A DNA stretch of 64,000 nucleotides from NCBI RefSeq assembly GCF_001039005.1, contig NZ_LDWR01000004.1, forward strand, positions 62,001 through 126,000. The letters are read 5' to 3'. Every line of letters begins with the position of its first letter. The first letter of the stretch is position 1. Shown here piece by piece: positions 1 to 9,003 of the stretch. The position numbers and the translations under genes were made by a program. The DNA is from Burkholderia cepacia (GTDB lineage: Bacteria > Pseudomonadota > Gammaproteobacteria > Burkholderiales > Burkholderiaceae). Under the pieces are notes generated by a model that did not search any database, was not told where the DNA came from, and worked only from the letters and a program-made list of their open reading frames with translations.

Positions 1-735
1 CAGTTCGAACGCGCGAACGACGCGCTCGCCCGGCTGCGCGGCGACCAGACCGGCAAGCTCACGATCGCAGTCACGCCGCTTGTCATGCTGACGTTCATGA
101 CCGAAGCGATCACGCTGTTCCGCAAGCAGATGCCGAAGGTGCAGCTCGAGATCTTCGAGGGCCTGACGGCCGTCGCGTTGCCGCGGCTGCGGGAGGGCAC
201 GCTGGACCTGTCGGTCGTGCCACTGACGTCGGTCGTGTCGAGCCGGGAATTCGATCACGAGCCGCTGTTCTCGTATCAGTCGTGCGTGGTGGCACGGCGC
301 GGCCACCCGCTCGCGAACCGGCGTTCGATTCACGATCTGCTCGAGCAGGACTGGGCGGTCAACTACACGGCGACCAGCTATGACGAGACGATGCACAACA
401 TCTTCTGGCAGCACGGCGCCGCGATCGATCGTTCCCGCCTGCATTGCGCCCATTCCAGCGCGCTGATGCTGGAACTCGTCCGCCGCAACGACATGCTCAG
501 CCATTGCCCCGAGCCGCTGCTCCTCACCGATGCGATGCGCGACTGGGCACATCCACTCGAGCTCGCCGAGCGCTTCGACGCCGGCCGCGTCGCCGTCATC
601 GGCCTGCACAACGCGATGCGCAGCCAGGCAAGCCAGTGCTTCGTCGACAGCCTGTCGCAAACGATCCGCAAGCGCAGCCGCTCGGCCGCAACGGAGAACC
701 AGCGGCTGTTCGATCAACTCGACCTGCTGCTATGA
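1..735 (+). CDS. LysR-family transcriptional regulator, 5' truncated by window edge
   Basis: The reading frame is open from base 1, so the gene begins before the window. The visible 244 residues open with a linker (LRGDQTGKLTIAVTP) typical of the join between the DNA-binding helix and the effector domain of LysR regulators. They continue as a complete substrate-binding domain with the family phrase EGTLDLSVVPL and a HPLA segment near the middle. The N-terminal helix-turn-helix is outside the window. The effector and targets cannot be told. The next gene (MAPEG protein) converges on it, so it gives no clue to the regulon. Family assignment is firm; closeness to the TsaR/CbbR-like branch is only an impression. 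Confidence 0.88.
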   Translation, partial: QFERANDALARLRGDQTGKLTIAVTPLVMLTFMTEAITLFRKQMPKVQLEIFEGLTAVALPRLREGTLDLSVVPLTSVVSSREFDHEPLFSYQSCVVARRGHPLANRRSIHDLLEQDWAVNYTATSYDETMHNIFWQHGAAIDRSRLHCAHSSALMLELVRRNDMLSHCPEPLLLTDAMRDWAHPLELAERFDAGRVAVIGLHNAMRSQASQCFVDSLSQTIRKRSRSAATENQRLFDQLDLLL

Positions 736-825
736 ACGGGTACGTCGACGGCGAGCGCGGAATCGATCGGGGCTGCACGCCTGCGGTCGGCCGGCACGTC
801 GAACCCGCCGGCTACCGCACCCGAG

Positions 826-1218
826 TCAGACGAACAGCGCGATGCACAGCGCGGCACCGCACAGATACGTGCCGAGCGCACCGATGAAACGCACGGGATT
901 CGGCGCGGCCATCGTCGGCCACGCGAGCAATCCGATCACGAGCAGACAGCGGCACGCGGTCGCCACGACGATCAGCGACAGAATCGCGCGCGACGGATCG
1001 TGTGCGCCGAAATAGAGGAACAGCACCGCGAGAAACGGCGCGTATTCGGCCGTGTTGCCGTGCGCGCGCACGATCTTGTGCAGCCCGTTGGTGGGATCGG
1101 CGGCACACCCGGTTCCGGTGGTGTGCCGGAAGCGCGTGACGGACACGACGAGGCCGAGGCCAAACAACAGCAGCCCGAGGATGGCCGTGCAAACGAGCGC
1201 GACGGGATGGATCGACAT
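826..1218 (-). CDS. MAPEG-family integral membrane protein
   Basis: A 130-residue protein with about four hydrophobic segments and the conserved stretch RAHGNTAEYAPF, the signature loop of the MAPEG family (membrane-associated proteins in eicosanoid and glutathione metabolism). Bacterial members are inner-membrane proteins, some with glutathione transferase or peroxidase activity; the substrate of this one is unknown. The start chosen is the ATG whose upstream bases read GGGAGCCCC. An upstream in-frame extension of 81 residues is arginine-rich and lacks family resemblance, so I rejected it. It stands alone between converging and diverging neighbours. Confidence 0.85.
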   Translation of the reverse strand: MSIHPVALVCTAILGLLLFGLGLVVSVTRFRHTTGTGCAADPTNGLHKIVRAHGNTAEYAPFLAVLFLYFGAHDPSRAILSLIVVATACRCLLVIGLLAWPTMAAPNPVRFIGALGTYLCGAALCIALFV

Positions 1219-1639
1219 GGGGCTCCCGGCGAAAGCGGAAATGCGCCGCACATCCGGCGATCCTACCCTCCGCCTGCGTGCGCGACCATCACGGAAACCC
1301 GTAGCGTCTACACATGCCGCCGACGATTTCGCGAACAGGTTCCGGCCCGATTTGCAGCGATACTGCGCCGCACGAAACCGGTGCATCGGCCACCTGCGCA
1401 GCCACCCGGGCCTGCCCGCGGACACCCTTGTCGCGCGGAACCTTCGGCGCGAAACGCGCAAACGTTAGCCCGCGGCGGCGCGCGCCGCCGCACCGCAACG
1501 CCGGTTGCCGCGCGTCACAGGCACGCGCGTTGCGTCTGCGCATCTCGGTAGAGAACCACCCTTGGCAGCCCGCCGTTGAGGACTACACTAATCCTTAATG
1601 GGGTGCGGCCGGAGCCCGCGCCTTCAGGGAGACGCCGCC
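1219..1639. other. 421-bp intergenic region
   Basis: Gap between the divergent MAPEG gene and the large penicillin-binding protein. Reading frames here are arginine-rich shadows with no ribosome binding site or recognisable family. The only structured signal is a promoter-like pair at its right end (listed separately). I see no RNA gene or repeat. Confidence 0.6.
1562..1589 (+). promoter_or_regulatory. Candidate sigma-70 promoter for the large PBP gene
   Basis: TTGGCA (1562-1567) and TACACT (1584-1589) are separated by 16 bases and sit about 50 bases before the PBP start. Both hexamers are near consensus and the region is AT-richer than its surroundings. Prediction by eye only. Confidence 0.3.
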
Positions 1640-4600
1640 ATGAATCGGCCGCTGAATCGTATCCTGCCGCGCGTGACCGGTCTCGCATCGGTCTGGACGT
1701 GGGTCAAGTGGTCTTTGCTCGCCGCGCTGTTGATCGCGGCGGCAATCGTTGCGCGACTCGTGCAGACCGAGATCGAAACGTCCCGGCTGCAGGCGCACTA
1801 CCTGTCCGAGCTCACCCGCGACGTCGGCTACACGGTCGAGACGGGCCCGAGCGATCACATCCGCTTCCCCGCGAACGGCCCTTACGACCAGCGCCTCGGC
1901 TACGCGATGATTCCGTCGTTCCAGGAACGGTTGCTCGCGCGCGGTTTCGTCGTCAGCAAGCAGGCGCGCGATTCGCAGCGGATGCTGTCGCTCGGCGATC
2001 GCGGGCTGTTCCTCCCCTACGACGAGAAAGACCAGGCCGGCCTGATGCTGTTCGACTCGACGGGCGCGCCGCTGTTCGCGACCGTGTTCCCGCAGGGCGT
2101 CTACGCCGACTTCGACATGGTGCCGCGCGTGGTCGCCGATTCGCTGCTGTTCATCGAGGATCGCTACCTGCTCGACGCGAACCAGCCGAATCGCAACCCG
2201 GCGATCGACTGGGGGCGCTTCAGCCGCGCGGTCGCCGACCAGGCGCTGCACGTCGTCAACCGTCACCAGGCGCGCCCGGGCGGCAGCACGCTCGCGACGC
2301 AGATCGAGAAGTTCCGCCATTCGCCCGAAGGCCGCACCGCGACGCCGCCCGAAAAGCTCCGGCAGATTGCGTCCGCATCGGTCCGCGCGTACCTGAACGG
2401 CCCGCAGACGATGCTCGCGCGCCGCACGATCGTCGTGCGCTACCTGAACTCGGTGCCGCTCGCCGCGCGGCCGCACGTCGGCGAGATCACGGGCATCGGC
2501 GACGGTCTCACCGCGTGGTACGGGCGCGACTTCAACGACGTGAACCGCATCCTGTCCGCGCCGACGACCGGCGACAACGTCGACGAACAGGGCAAGGCGT
2601 TCCGCGAGGTGCTGTCGCTGATCATCGCGCAGCGCGCGCCGTCGTACTTCCTCAACAGCGGCTATCCGGCGCTGCAGCGGCTGACCGACAGCTACCTGCG
2701 GCTGCTGTCGAGCGGCGGCGTGATCTCGCCCGCGCTGCGCGATGCCGCGCTCGCCGCGCAGATCGAACGCAGCGCGCCGCCGGCCGCCGCGCACGTGCAG
2801 TCGTTCGTGTCGCGCAAGGCCGTGACGTCCGCGCGCGCGTCGCTGCTGTCGGCGCTCGGCATCAGCGACCTGTACCAGCTCGACCAGTTCGACCTGCAGG
2901 CCACGAGCACGCTCGACAACCGCGTGCAGCAGGCCGTCGCCGAACGGCTCGCGCTGGCGTCGACCCGCGACGGCGCGCAGGCCGCCGGCCTGTACGGTTT
3001 TGAAATGCTCGCACCGAAGGACGACCCGTCGCACCTCACGTACAGCTTCACGCTGTACGAACGCCGTAACGGCGCGAACATGTTGCGCGTGCAGACCGAC
3101 AGCGTGAACGAGCCGTTCGACGTGAACCGCGGCGGCCGCATCAACCTCGGCTCGACCGCGAAACTGCGTACGCTGATCACGTACCTGCAGATCGTCTCCG
3201 ACCTGCATGCGCGCTATGCGAACCTGTCGAACGCGGCGCTGGCCCGGGTGAAGCCAGACCCGATCGACGGGCTGTCGCACTGGGCGCTCGACTATCTGTC
3301 GCATACGCGCGACCGCTCGCTGCAGGCGATGCTCGACGCGGCCGTCGAACGCAAGTATTCGGCGAGCCCCGACGTGTTCTACACGGGCGGCGGCGCGCAG
3401 GTGTTCTCGAACTTCGAAAAGTCGGACAACGGTCGCATCCTGACGCTGCACGCGGCGTTCGAGCATTCGGTCAACCTCGTGTTCGTGCGGCTGATGCGCG
3501 ACATCGTCCACTATGAGACGCTGCAGGCCGCCGGCCCGTCGTCGTCGTGGCTCAACGATCCCGAGCAGCGCCAGCATTACCTGCAGCAGTTCGTCGACGG
3601 CGAAAGCCAGGTCTACGTGAAGCGCTACTACACGCGCTATGCGGGCAAGGCGCCCGACGACGCGCTCGCGCTGATGCTGCACGACGTGCGCAAGTCGCCG
3701 CCGAAGATCGCGACCGTGCTGCGCAGCGTCGCGCCGAACGAATCGCTCGCGTGGTTCGATGCGCAGATGCGCGTGCAGCTGAAGGGCACGCCGGCCGCAT
3801 CGCTGTCCGACGACGACCTCGCCGCGCTCTACGCGAAGTACGCGATCGACCGCTTCAACCTCAACGATCGGGGCTATATCGCGAGCGTGCACCCGCTCGC
3901 GCTGTGGACGCTCAACTACCTGCGGGCACACCCGGGCGCGTCGCTCGGCGATGTCCAGCGCGACAGCCGCGATGCGCGTTTCTACACGTACTCGTGGCTG
4001 TACAAGACGCGCTACCACGCGACCCAGGACCGGCGCATCCGCCGCATGGTCGAGTTGCGTGCGTATGCGGAGATCACGAAGGCGTGGCGCGCACTTGGCT
4101 ACCCGTTCGCGGAAGTCACACCGTCCTACGCGGCCGCGATCGGCGCATCGGGTGACCAGCCCGACGCGCTCGCAAAACTGATCGGCCTGATCGCGAACGG
4201 CGGCCAGAAAGCGCCGACGGAAACCATCACGCGGCTCGACTTCGCGCAAGGCACGCCGTACGAAACGCGCTTCGTGCGCGCGGCCGCACAACCGCAGCCG
4301 ATGCTGTCGCCCGAGATCGTCAACGTCGCGCACACGCTGCTGCGCGACGTCGTGCTCAACGGCACCGCGCGCCGTCTCGCGGGCGGGTTCACGCTGCCCG
4401 ACGGCAAGACGCTCGAGGTGTACGGCAAGACGGGGACGGGCGACCAGCGCTTCAACGTCTACGCGCGCGGCGCGCGGCTGATCGAGTCGCGCAAGGTGAA
4501 CCGCAGCGGCACGTTCGTGTTCGTGATCGGCGACCGGTTCTTCGGGGTCCTGACGGCGACCGCGCACGAACCGTATGCGGCGCGCTACGACTTCACGAGC

Positions 4601-4747
4601 GCGATGGCCGTGCAGTTGCTGCGCTCGATGGCGCCGGCGCTCGCGCCGCTGATCGAACGCCCGGCCGATGCCGGCACGCGCACCGCGGGCCCCGCGCCGC
4701 AGGCGGAAATGCCCGCGCCGCGCGCCGCCGCAGTGCGGCCGTCCTGA
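1640..4747 (+). CDS. Large bifunctional (class A) penicillin-binding protein
   Basis: A 1035-residue peptidoglycan synthase. One membrane anchor lies at about residues 20-40. A transglycosylase domain follows, with the catalytic glutamate in FIEDR (about E172) and the GGSTLATQ motif near residue 213. The transpeptidase motifs are all present: STAK (Ser505), SVN (about 610) and KTG (about 930), so both activities look intact. It is longer than usual class A enzymes because of an insert of about 320 residues between SxN and KTG. The start is the ATG preceded by AGGGAG; an in-frame ATG 42 bases upstream has no such site. The gene is monocistronic, ending in an Ala/Pro-rich tail. It would polymerise and cross-link glycan strands on the periplasmic face. 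Which named PBP it matches is unclear, so no symbol is given. Confidence 0.93.
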   Translation: MNRPLNRILPRVTGLASVWTWVKWSLLAALLIAAAIVARLVQTEIETSRLQAHYLSELTRDVGYTVETGPSDHIRFPANGPYDQRLGYAMIPSFQERLLARGFVVSKQARDSQRMLSLGDRGLFLPYDEKDQAGLMLFDSTGAPLFATVFPQGVYADFDMVPRVVADSLLFIEDRYLLDANQPNRNPAIDWGRFSRAVADQALHVVNRHQARPGGSTLATQIEKFRHSPEGRTATPPEKLRQIASASVRAYLNGPQTMLARRTIVVRYLNSVPLAARPHVGEITGIGDGLTAWYGRDFNDVNRILSAPTTGDNVDEQGKAFREVLSLIIAQRAPSYFLNSGYPALQRLTDSYLRLLSSGGVISPALRDAALAAQIERSAPPAAAHVQSFVSRKAVTSARASLLSALGISDLYQLDQFDLQATSTLDNRVQQAVAERLALASTRDGAQAAGLYGFEMLAPKDDPSHLTYSFTLYERRNGANMLRVQTDSVNEPFDVNRGGRINLGSTAKLRTLITYLQIVSDLHARYANLSNAALARVKPDPIDGLSHWALDYLSHTRDRSLQAMLDAAVERKYSASPDVFYTGGGAQVFSNFEKSDNGRILTLHAAFEHSVNLVFVRLMRDIVHYETLQAAGPSSSWLNDPEQRQHYLQQFVDGESQVYVKRYYTRYAGKAPDDALALMLHDVRKSPPKIATVLRSVAPNESLAWFDAQMRVQLKGTPAASLSDDDLAALYAKYAIDRFNLNDRGYIASVHPLALWTLNYLRAHPGASLGDVQRDSRDARFYTYSWLYKTRYHATQDRRIRRMVELRAYAEITKAWRALGYPFAEVTPSYAAAIGASGDQPDALAKLIGLIANGGQKAPTETITRLDFAQGTPYETRFVRAAAQPQPMLSPEIVNVAHTLLRDVVLNGTARRLAGGFTLPDGKTLEVYGKTGTGDQRFNVYARGARLIESRKVNRSGTFVFVIGDRFFGVLTATAHEPYAARYDFTSAMAVQLLRSMAPALAPLIERPADAGTRTAGPAPQAEMPAPRAAAVRPS

Positions 4748-4781
4748 GCCCGGCGCGCAGGTTCATGCCGTGACGCGCCGC

Positions 4782-5129
4782 TCAGTGCGAGCGGCCGTCG
4801 TAGTGCGTGACGGGCAGCGCGTCGATATCGACATCCTCGAGGCAGCGCACGTTGATCGCCGCCATCGCGGTGCCGTTCGGATGGACGCCTTCGCCGAACG
4901 GATGGATCCCGCAGCGCTTGCAGAAGCGATGCCGGATCACGTGCTTGTTGAACAGGTAGGTCGCGAGATTCTCGTCGGGCGTGAGGAGCTTCATGTGGTC
5001 GCGCGGCACGAACCACATCAGCGCGCCCTTGCGCTGGCAGATCGAGCAATTGCACGCCATCACGCCTTGCAGGTCGCCTTCCGCCTCGAACTTCACGTCT
5101 CCGCAATGACAGCTTCCGCGATAAAGCAT
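4782..5129 (-). CDS. GFA-family zinc-binding protein (CENP-V/GFA domain)
   Basis: A 115-residue protein with the full set of cysteine motifs of the GFA (glutathione-dependent formaldehyde-activating) fold: GSCHCGDVKFE at residues 5-15, CNCSICQRKG around 29-38 and FCKRCGIHPF around 69-78. These bind structural and catalytic zinc. Despite the family name, most members have no shown formaldehyde activity, so I call only the fold. The start is set by an upstream GGGAGA. It is divergent from the small DUF1272 gene, sharing a 147-bp gap. Confidence 0.88.
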   Translation of the reverse strand: MLYRGSCHCGDVKFEAEGDLQGVMACNCSICQRKGALMWFVPRDHMKLLTPDENLATYLFNKHVIRHRFCKRCGIHPFGEGVHPNGTAMAAINVRCLEDVDIDALPVTHYDGRSH

Positions 5130-5276
5130 GGTCGTCTCCCGGTGCGGCTCGCGCGCGTCGACGGCGCCCGGGCGGACACCGTTGGCCAAGCCGATTCGAT
5201 GCGGGTACAGTAGCGCGCACCCGCGCCGTGCGCAACGTGCGCCGGCGCCCGCCTTTTTCAAAACGAGGAGACACTC

Positions 5277-5522
5277 ATGCTCGAACTGCGCCCCGGCTGC
5301 GAATGCTGCGACAAGGACCTGCCGCCCGATTCGGCGGATGCGCGCATCTGCACCTTCGAATGTACGTTCTGCGCGAGCTGCACCGACAACGTGCTGAAGG
5401 GCCGTTGCCCGAACTGCGGCGGCGATCTGGTTGTGCGACCGCGGCGGTCGGCGAGCCTGCTCGCAAAGTACCCGGCGTCGACGGAGCGCATCCACAAGCC
5501 GGGCGGCTGCGTGAGCGCCTGA
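5277..5522 (+). CDS. DUF1272-type small cysteine-rich protein
   Basis: An 81-residue protein dense in paired cysteines (CECC at 9-12, CTFECTFCASC at about 26-36, CPNC at about 44-47), which suggests one or two zinc sites. The pattern and length match DUF1272 proteins, whose function is unknown. The ATG follows a strong GAGGAG. Cysteine motifs like these occur in nucleic-acid or protein-binding zinc ribbons, but no role can be assigned. It converges on the GntR regulator with a short gap. Confidence 0.85.
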   Translation: MLELRPGCECCDKDLPPDSADARICTFECTFCASCTDNVLKGRCPNCGGDLVVRPRRSASLLAKYPASTERIHKPGGCVSA

Positions 5523-5549
5523 CGGCGCCGCATCGCCCGCCCCTCTCCG

Positions 5550-6230
5550 TCACGACATCTCGATCCGCGCGCGCGTCACCGCGAGCAGCGCCGCCATCGC
5601 GCGGCGCGCGCCGTCCTCGTCGCGCACGCGGATCGCGTCGCTGACGGCCGTGTGCTCGGCAAGCGACGCGTTGTAGACGTCCGCGCGGCGCGCATTCAGA
5701 TGCAGTTGCGCCTCGAGCGTGCGATCGATCAGCGCGCCGAGCGGCACCAGCAGTTCGTTGCCGCCGGCCTCGAGCACGCTCAGGTGAAAGCGCAGGTCGG
5801 CGCGCACCCACTCGTCGACGTTGCGCGCGGCGGCCATCGCGCGCGCCGCGTCGTCGATCGCGTCGAACGCTTCCGGCGTATGCGCGCGCGCGGCGAGCGC
5901 GGCCGCGTACGGCTCGATCATCTCGCGCATCTCCTGAAGCTTCAGCGCGAACGCGAGCGGCGGCGCGACGCGCGCGTACCAGTCGAGCAGGTCGGCGTCG
6001 AGCAGGTTCCACGCTCGGCTCGGCCGCACGCGCGTGCCGACCTTCGGCCGCGATTCGACCAGCCCCTTCGACGTCAACGTGCGCAGCGCCTCGCGCATCA
6101 CCGTGCGACTCACGCCGTACAGCTCCATCAGGTCGGGCTCCCTCGGCAGCAACGATTCGGGCGGATAGTCGCCGCGCAGGATCGCCGTCGCCAGCCGGAA
6201 AGCCGTCTGTCCATGCAGGTCGCGTTGAAT
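5550..6230 (-). CDS. FadR/GntR-family regulator, probable D-galactonate repressor (non-AUG start)
   Basis: A winged-helix GntR domain occupies residues 8-72 (motif VSRTVMREALRTL), followed by an all-helical FCD effector domain at about 80-215. It is divergent from the galactonate dehydratase gene, so it is a likely DgoR-type repressor of that gene, responding to galactonate or a derivative. No ATG, GTG or TTG lies before the helix-turn-helix in this frame: the first, a TTG at 6152, would delete about half of it. An ATT at 6228-6230 has GGAG seven bases upstream and gives the usual N-terminus (xQRDLHGQTAFRLA), so I chose that. A stop codon precedes it at 6267-6269. The family is certain; the start is an inference. 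Confidence 0.85.
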   Translation of the reverse strand: MQRDLHGQTAFRLATAILRGDYPPESLLPREPDLMELYGVSRTVMREALRTLTSKGLVESRPKVGTRVRPSRAWNLLDADLLDWYARVAPPLAFALKLQEMREMIEPYAAALAARAHTPEAFDAIDDAARAMAAARNVDEWVRADLRFHLSVLEAGGNELLVPLGALIDRTLEAQLHLNARRADVYNASLAEHTAVSDAIRVRDEDGARRAMAALLAVTRARIEMS

Positions 6231-6264
6231 GATCGTTCTCCGTTGGGCCGGCGGGCCGGCTGCC

Positions 6265-6297
6265 CACTATCTGCACAATAGTGCTATTAATACTATT
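6265..6297. promoter_or_regulatory. AT-rich operator-like palindromes between the GntR regulator and dgoD
   Basis: CACTAT (6265-6270) and ATAGTG (6278-6283) form a perfect 6-7-6 inverted repeat. Overlapping it, AATAGTGCTATT (6277-6288) is itself an AATAG-CTATT inverted repeat, and ATACTATT follows at 6290-6297. The short AT-rich island in a GC-rich genome sits between divergent starts, where a GntR dimer would be expected to bind. Its use is not shown. Confidence 0.4.
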
Positions 6298-6388
6298 ATT
6301 TATCGGTCTACGCTAGGATAACCGCCAAAGCACGCGACCGTGCGCCGCGCCCGAGCGCCCGCGCCGGTCAACCATGGAGACTCGCGTC

Positions 6389-7537
6389 ATGAAAATCACC
6401 CGCCTCGAAACCTTCGTCGTCCCGCCGCGCTGGCTGTTCCTCAAGATCGAAACCGACGAGGGCATCGTCGGCTGGGGCGAGCCGGTCGTCGAAGGCCGCG
6501 CGCACACGGTCGAGGCCGCGGTGCAGGAGCTGGCCGACTACCTCGTCGGCCGCGACCCGCTGCTGATCGAGGATCACTGGCAGGTGATGTACCGCGCGGG
6601 CTTCTACCGTGGCGGCCCGATCATGATGAGCGCGATCGCGGGCGTCGACCAGGCGCTGTGGGACATCAAGGGCAAGCATCACGGCGTGCCCGTGCACGCG
6701 CTGCTCGGCGGCCAGGTGCGCGATCGCATCAAGGTGTATTCGTGGATCGGCGGCGACCGGCCGAGCGACGTCGCGAACAATGCGCGCGCGGTCGTCGAGC
6801 GCGGCTTCAAGGCGGTGAAGATGAACGGCTCCGAGGAGCTGCAGATCGTCGACACCTACGACAAGGTCGAGCAGGTGATCGCGAACGTCGCGGCCGTGCG
6901 CGACGCGGTCGGCCCGCACGTCGGTATCGGCGTCGACTTCCACGGCCGCGTGCACAAGCCGATGGCGAAGGTGCTCGCGAAGGAGCTTGACCCGTACAAG
7001 CTGATGTTCATCGAGGAGCCCGTGCTGTCGGAGAACGCCGAGGCGCTGCGCGACATCGTCAACCAGACCAACACGCCGATCGCGCTCGGCGAACGGCTGT
7101 ATTCGCGCTGGGACTTCAAGCACATCCTCGCGGGCGGCTACGTGGACATCATCCAGCCCGACGCGTCGCACGCCGGCGGCATCACCGAGTGCCGCAAGAT
7201 CGCGACGCTCGCGGAGAGCTACGACGTCGCGCTCGCGCTGCACTGCCCGCTCGGCCCGATCGCGCTCGCCGCGTGCCTGCAGCTCGACGCGGTCAGCTAC
7301 AACGCGTTCATCCAGGAGCAGAGCCTCGGCATTCACTACAACCAGGGCAACGACCTGCTCGACTACCTGCGCAACCCCGAGGTGTTCCGCTACGAGGATG
7401 GCTTCGTCGCGATCCCGCAGGGCCCGGGGCTCGGCATCGACGTCAACGAGGAGAAGGTGCGCGAGATGGCGAAGACGGGCCACCGCTGGCGCAACCCGGT
7501 GTGGCGCCACGCGGACGGCAGCGTCGCCGAGTGGTGA
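6389..7537 (+). CDS. dgoD: D-galactonate dehydratase
   Basis: A 382-residue enolase-superfamily enzyme, the same length as Escherichia coli DgoD and alike throughout ([14 protein letters not shown] at the N-terminus, [16 protein letters not shown] at the C-terminus). It dehydrates D-galactonate to 2-keto-3-deoxy-D-galactonate. The metal-binding acids sit in DFHGR, FIEEP and GERLYSR, and the catalytic histidine in [13 protein letters not shown]. The ATG at 6389 is preferred over one 15 bases upstream because GGAGA precedes it. No dgoK, dgoA or transporter gene is adjacent, so the rest of the pathway must lie elsewhere. Regulation is probably by the divergent GntR protein. Confidence 0.95.
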   Translation: MKITRLETFVVPPRWLFLKIETDEGIVGWGEPVVEGRAHTVEAAVQELADYLVGRDPLLIEDHWQVMYRAGFYRGGPIMMSAIAGVDQALWDIKGKHHGVPVHALLGGQVRDRIKVYSWIGGDRPSDVANNARAVVERGFKAVKMNGSEELQIVDTYDKVEQVIANVAAVRDAVGPHVGIGVDFHGRVHKPMAKVLAKELDPYKLMFIEEPVLSENAEALRDIVNQTNTPIALGERLYSRWDFKHILAGGYVDIIQPDASHAGGITECRKIATLAESYDVALALHCPLGPIALAACLQLDAVSYNAFIQEQSLGIHYNQGNDLLDYLRNPEVFRYEDGFVAIPQGPGLGIDVNEEKVREMAKTGHRWRNPVWRHADGSVAEW

Positions 7538-7591
7538 GCGCGATGCGCATCGCGCGCGGCTGCGGCCCGCGCGGTACGCATCGATTCGAGT

Positions 7592-7619
7592 ACGGCCGCC
7601 CGACAGGCGGCCGTTTTTA
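7592..7619 (+). terminator. Intrinsic terminator after dgoD
   Basis: ACGGCCGCC (7592-7600) and GGCGGCCGT (7606-7614) form a perfect 9-bp stem with a 5-base loop, followed by TTTTT. Confidence 0.85.
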
Positions 7620-7693
7620 CATGCGCGGCGCGACGGGTGCCACGTGCCGGGCGCGCCCCGGCGGCCTCGCCGCGCGCCGCGTGGAACCCGCCG

Positions 7694-8626
7694 TCAGCCG
7701 AGCGCCGCGAACCCCGGTACGCTGAACGACAGCACGGCGGCCGCGACGAACACGCCGATCATCGTCAGCCCTTCGAGATGCAGGATGTTGCGGAACGTGT
7801 GTGCGTCCTCGGTCGATGCGGTGCGGCGCAAGCGCGGCAGCGCCGAGAAGCGGTTCAGGCCGCCGAGCACGAGCGCGAGCGCGACGAGCAGCAGCTTCAG
7901 CAGCAACAAGCGCCCCCACGTGCTGCCGTCGAGCGGCGCGAGCGAACCGCCGAGCCCGCGGATCGCATTGAGTGCACCCGTGCCGAGCACGAATACGACC
8001 GCGATGATCGACGTACGCGACAGATGCTGGCCGATGCGGATCAGCGCACCGCGCGCGACCGACGAACCGAGCGCCGGCAGCACCGCGAGCCCGCCCGCGA
8101 GCACGAGGCCGCCCCACACCGCCGTCGCGAGCAGGTGCAGCGTCTGCACACCGACCGCCGCGGACAGCGCACCCGTGTCGGCCGCATGGCCGAGCGATGC
8201 CTTGCTGGCCGCGACCACGATCACCGCGAGCCACAGCACCGCGTGCGCGGCCGGGCTGTCCGGCTTCGCCAGCGCGACGATCGCGAGCACCACGGCACCG
8301 GCGAACGCGACGCTCCACGCGAAACCCGTGTGCGTCTGCATCAGCACGGTCGGAATCGCGGCGAACGCGCCGCCGAGCCCCGCGCCGCTCATCGTCGCGG
8401 CCTCGTAGACCAGCCAGCCGAGGTCCGCGAGCACGAGCGCCAGCGCCGCCGCGACCAGCGAATGTTGCGCACGCAGCCACGCGGGATGCGAAGGCGCGAC
8501 GATCGGCCGCGCGCCGTCCTTGCCGAGCCACGCCTTGAGCAGCGCCGAGCCGACCGCCATCGCGAACGCGGCGTCCATCAGCGCCGCGAGCGCGACCTGC
8601 CCGATCCACAAGCTGTCGAACTTCAT
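7694..8626 (-). CDS. CopD-family copper resistance membrane protein
   Basis: A 310-residue, almost wholly hydrophobic protein with about eight membrane segments, matching the CopD domain family (inner-membrane proteins linked to copper uptake into the periplasm or cytoplasm). The conserved C-terminal part LGGLNRFSALPRLRR...FRNILHLEGLTMIGVFVAAAVL is the most family-like. The start ATG has GGAGGG upstream; an in-frame extension further upstream is not hydrophobic and was dropped. No copC is adjacent. It is divergent from a cytochrome c operon across a 377-bp gap, which might hint at a link to copper or respiratory metabolism, but this is only context. Confidence 0.85.
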   Translation of the reverse strand: MKFDSLWIGQVALAALMDAAFAMAVGSALLKAWLGKDGARPIVAPSHPAWLRAQHSLVAAALALVLADLGWLVYEAATMSGAGLGGAFAAIPTVLMQTHTGFAWSVAFAGAVVLAIVALAKPDSPAAHAVLWLAVIVVAASKASLGHAADTGALSAAVGVQTLHLLATAVWGGLVLAGGLAVLPALGSSVARGALIRIGQHLSRTSIIAVVFVLGTGALNAIRGLGGSLAPLDGSTWGRLLLLKLLLVALALVLGGLNRFSALPRLRRTASTEDAHTFRNILHLEGLTMIGVFVAAAVLSFSVPGFAALG

Positions 8627-9003
8627 CGCGCGCACCCTCCCGCATACGGCAGGCCGGCAGTGCGACGGCAACGGGAGAGACAGTGCGAAGGAGGCAACGG
8701 CACGGTAGAAAACGTCATTGATAAATCCGGAAACGGGAGAAATGACTGGACCTGCGGCGGAGGCGGCGCCGCGCGACCCGCGAGTGTACGGTCTTCGATG
8801 GTGAAAGCGCACGCCGGTTCACACAAACACGGCGCGATACGCGTCAAATTGTCGCAAGTCGCGAACAGACAGGAACCGATGTCGTTTTGCCAAATAGCCG
8901 TCATTACCCATCGATGATAGAATGCCGCGTCGCAGCAGCCCGGCTGTCCTGCCGTCCACGCGCCGAGCCGATCGTAGCCCGGACAGGTCCCCGACGAATA
9001 AAC
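8627..9003. other. 377-bp divergent intergenic region
   Basis: Lies between the CopD-like gene and the cytochrome c operon and must carry promoters for both. An extended -10-like TGATAGAAT at 8915-8923 faces the cytochromes, with no convincing -35 box at proper spacing. No gene, RNA or repeat is recognised. Confidence 0.5.

Noticed and set aside
1595-4567. A 990-codon open frame on the minus strand opposite the large PBP gene
   Set aside because: It is arginine/valine-rich, has no ribosome site or family motif, and lies wholly opposite a gene with clear catalytic motifs; high GC leaves such frames open by chance.
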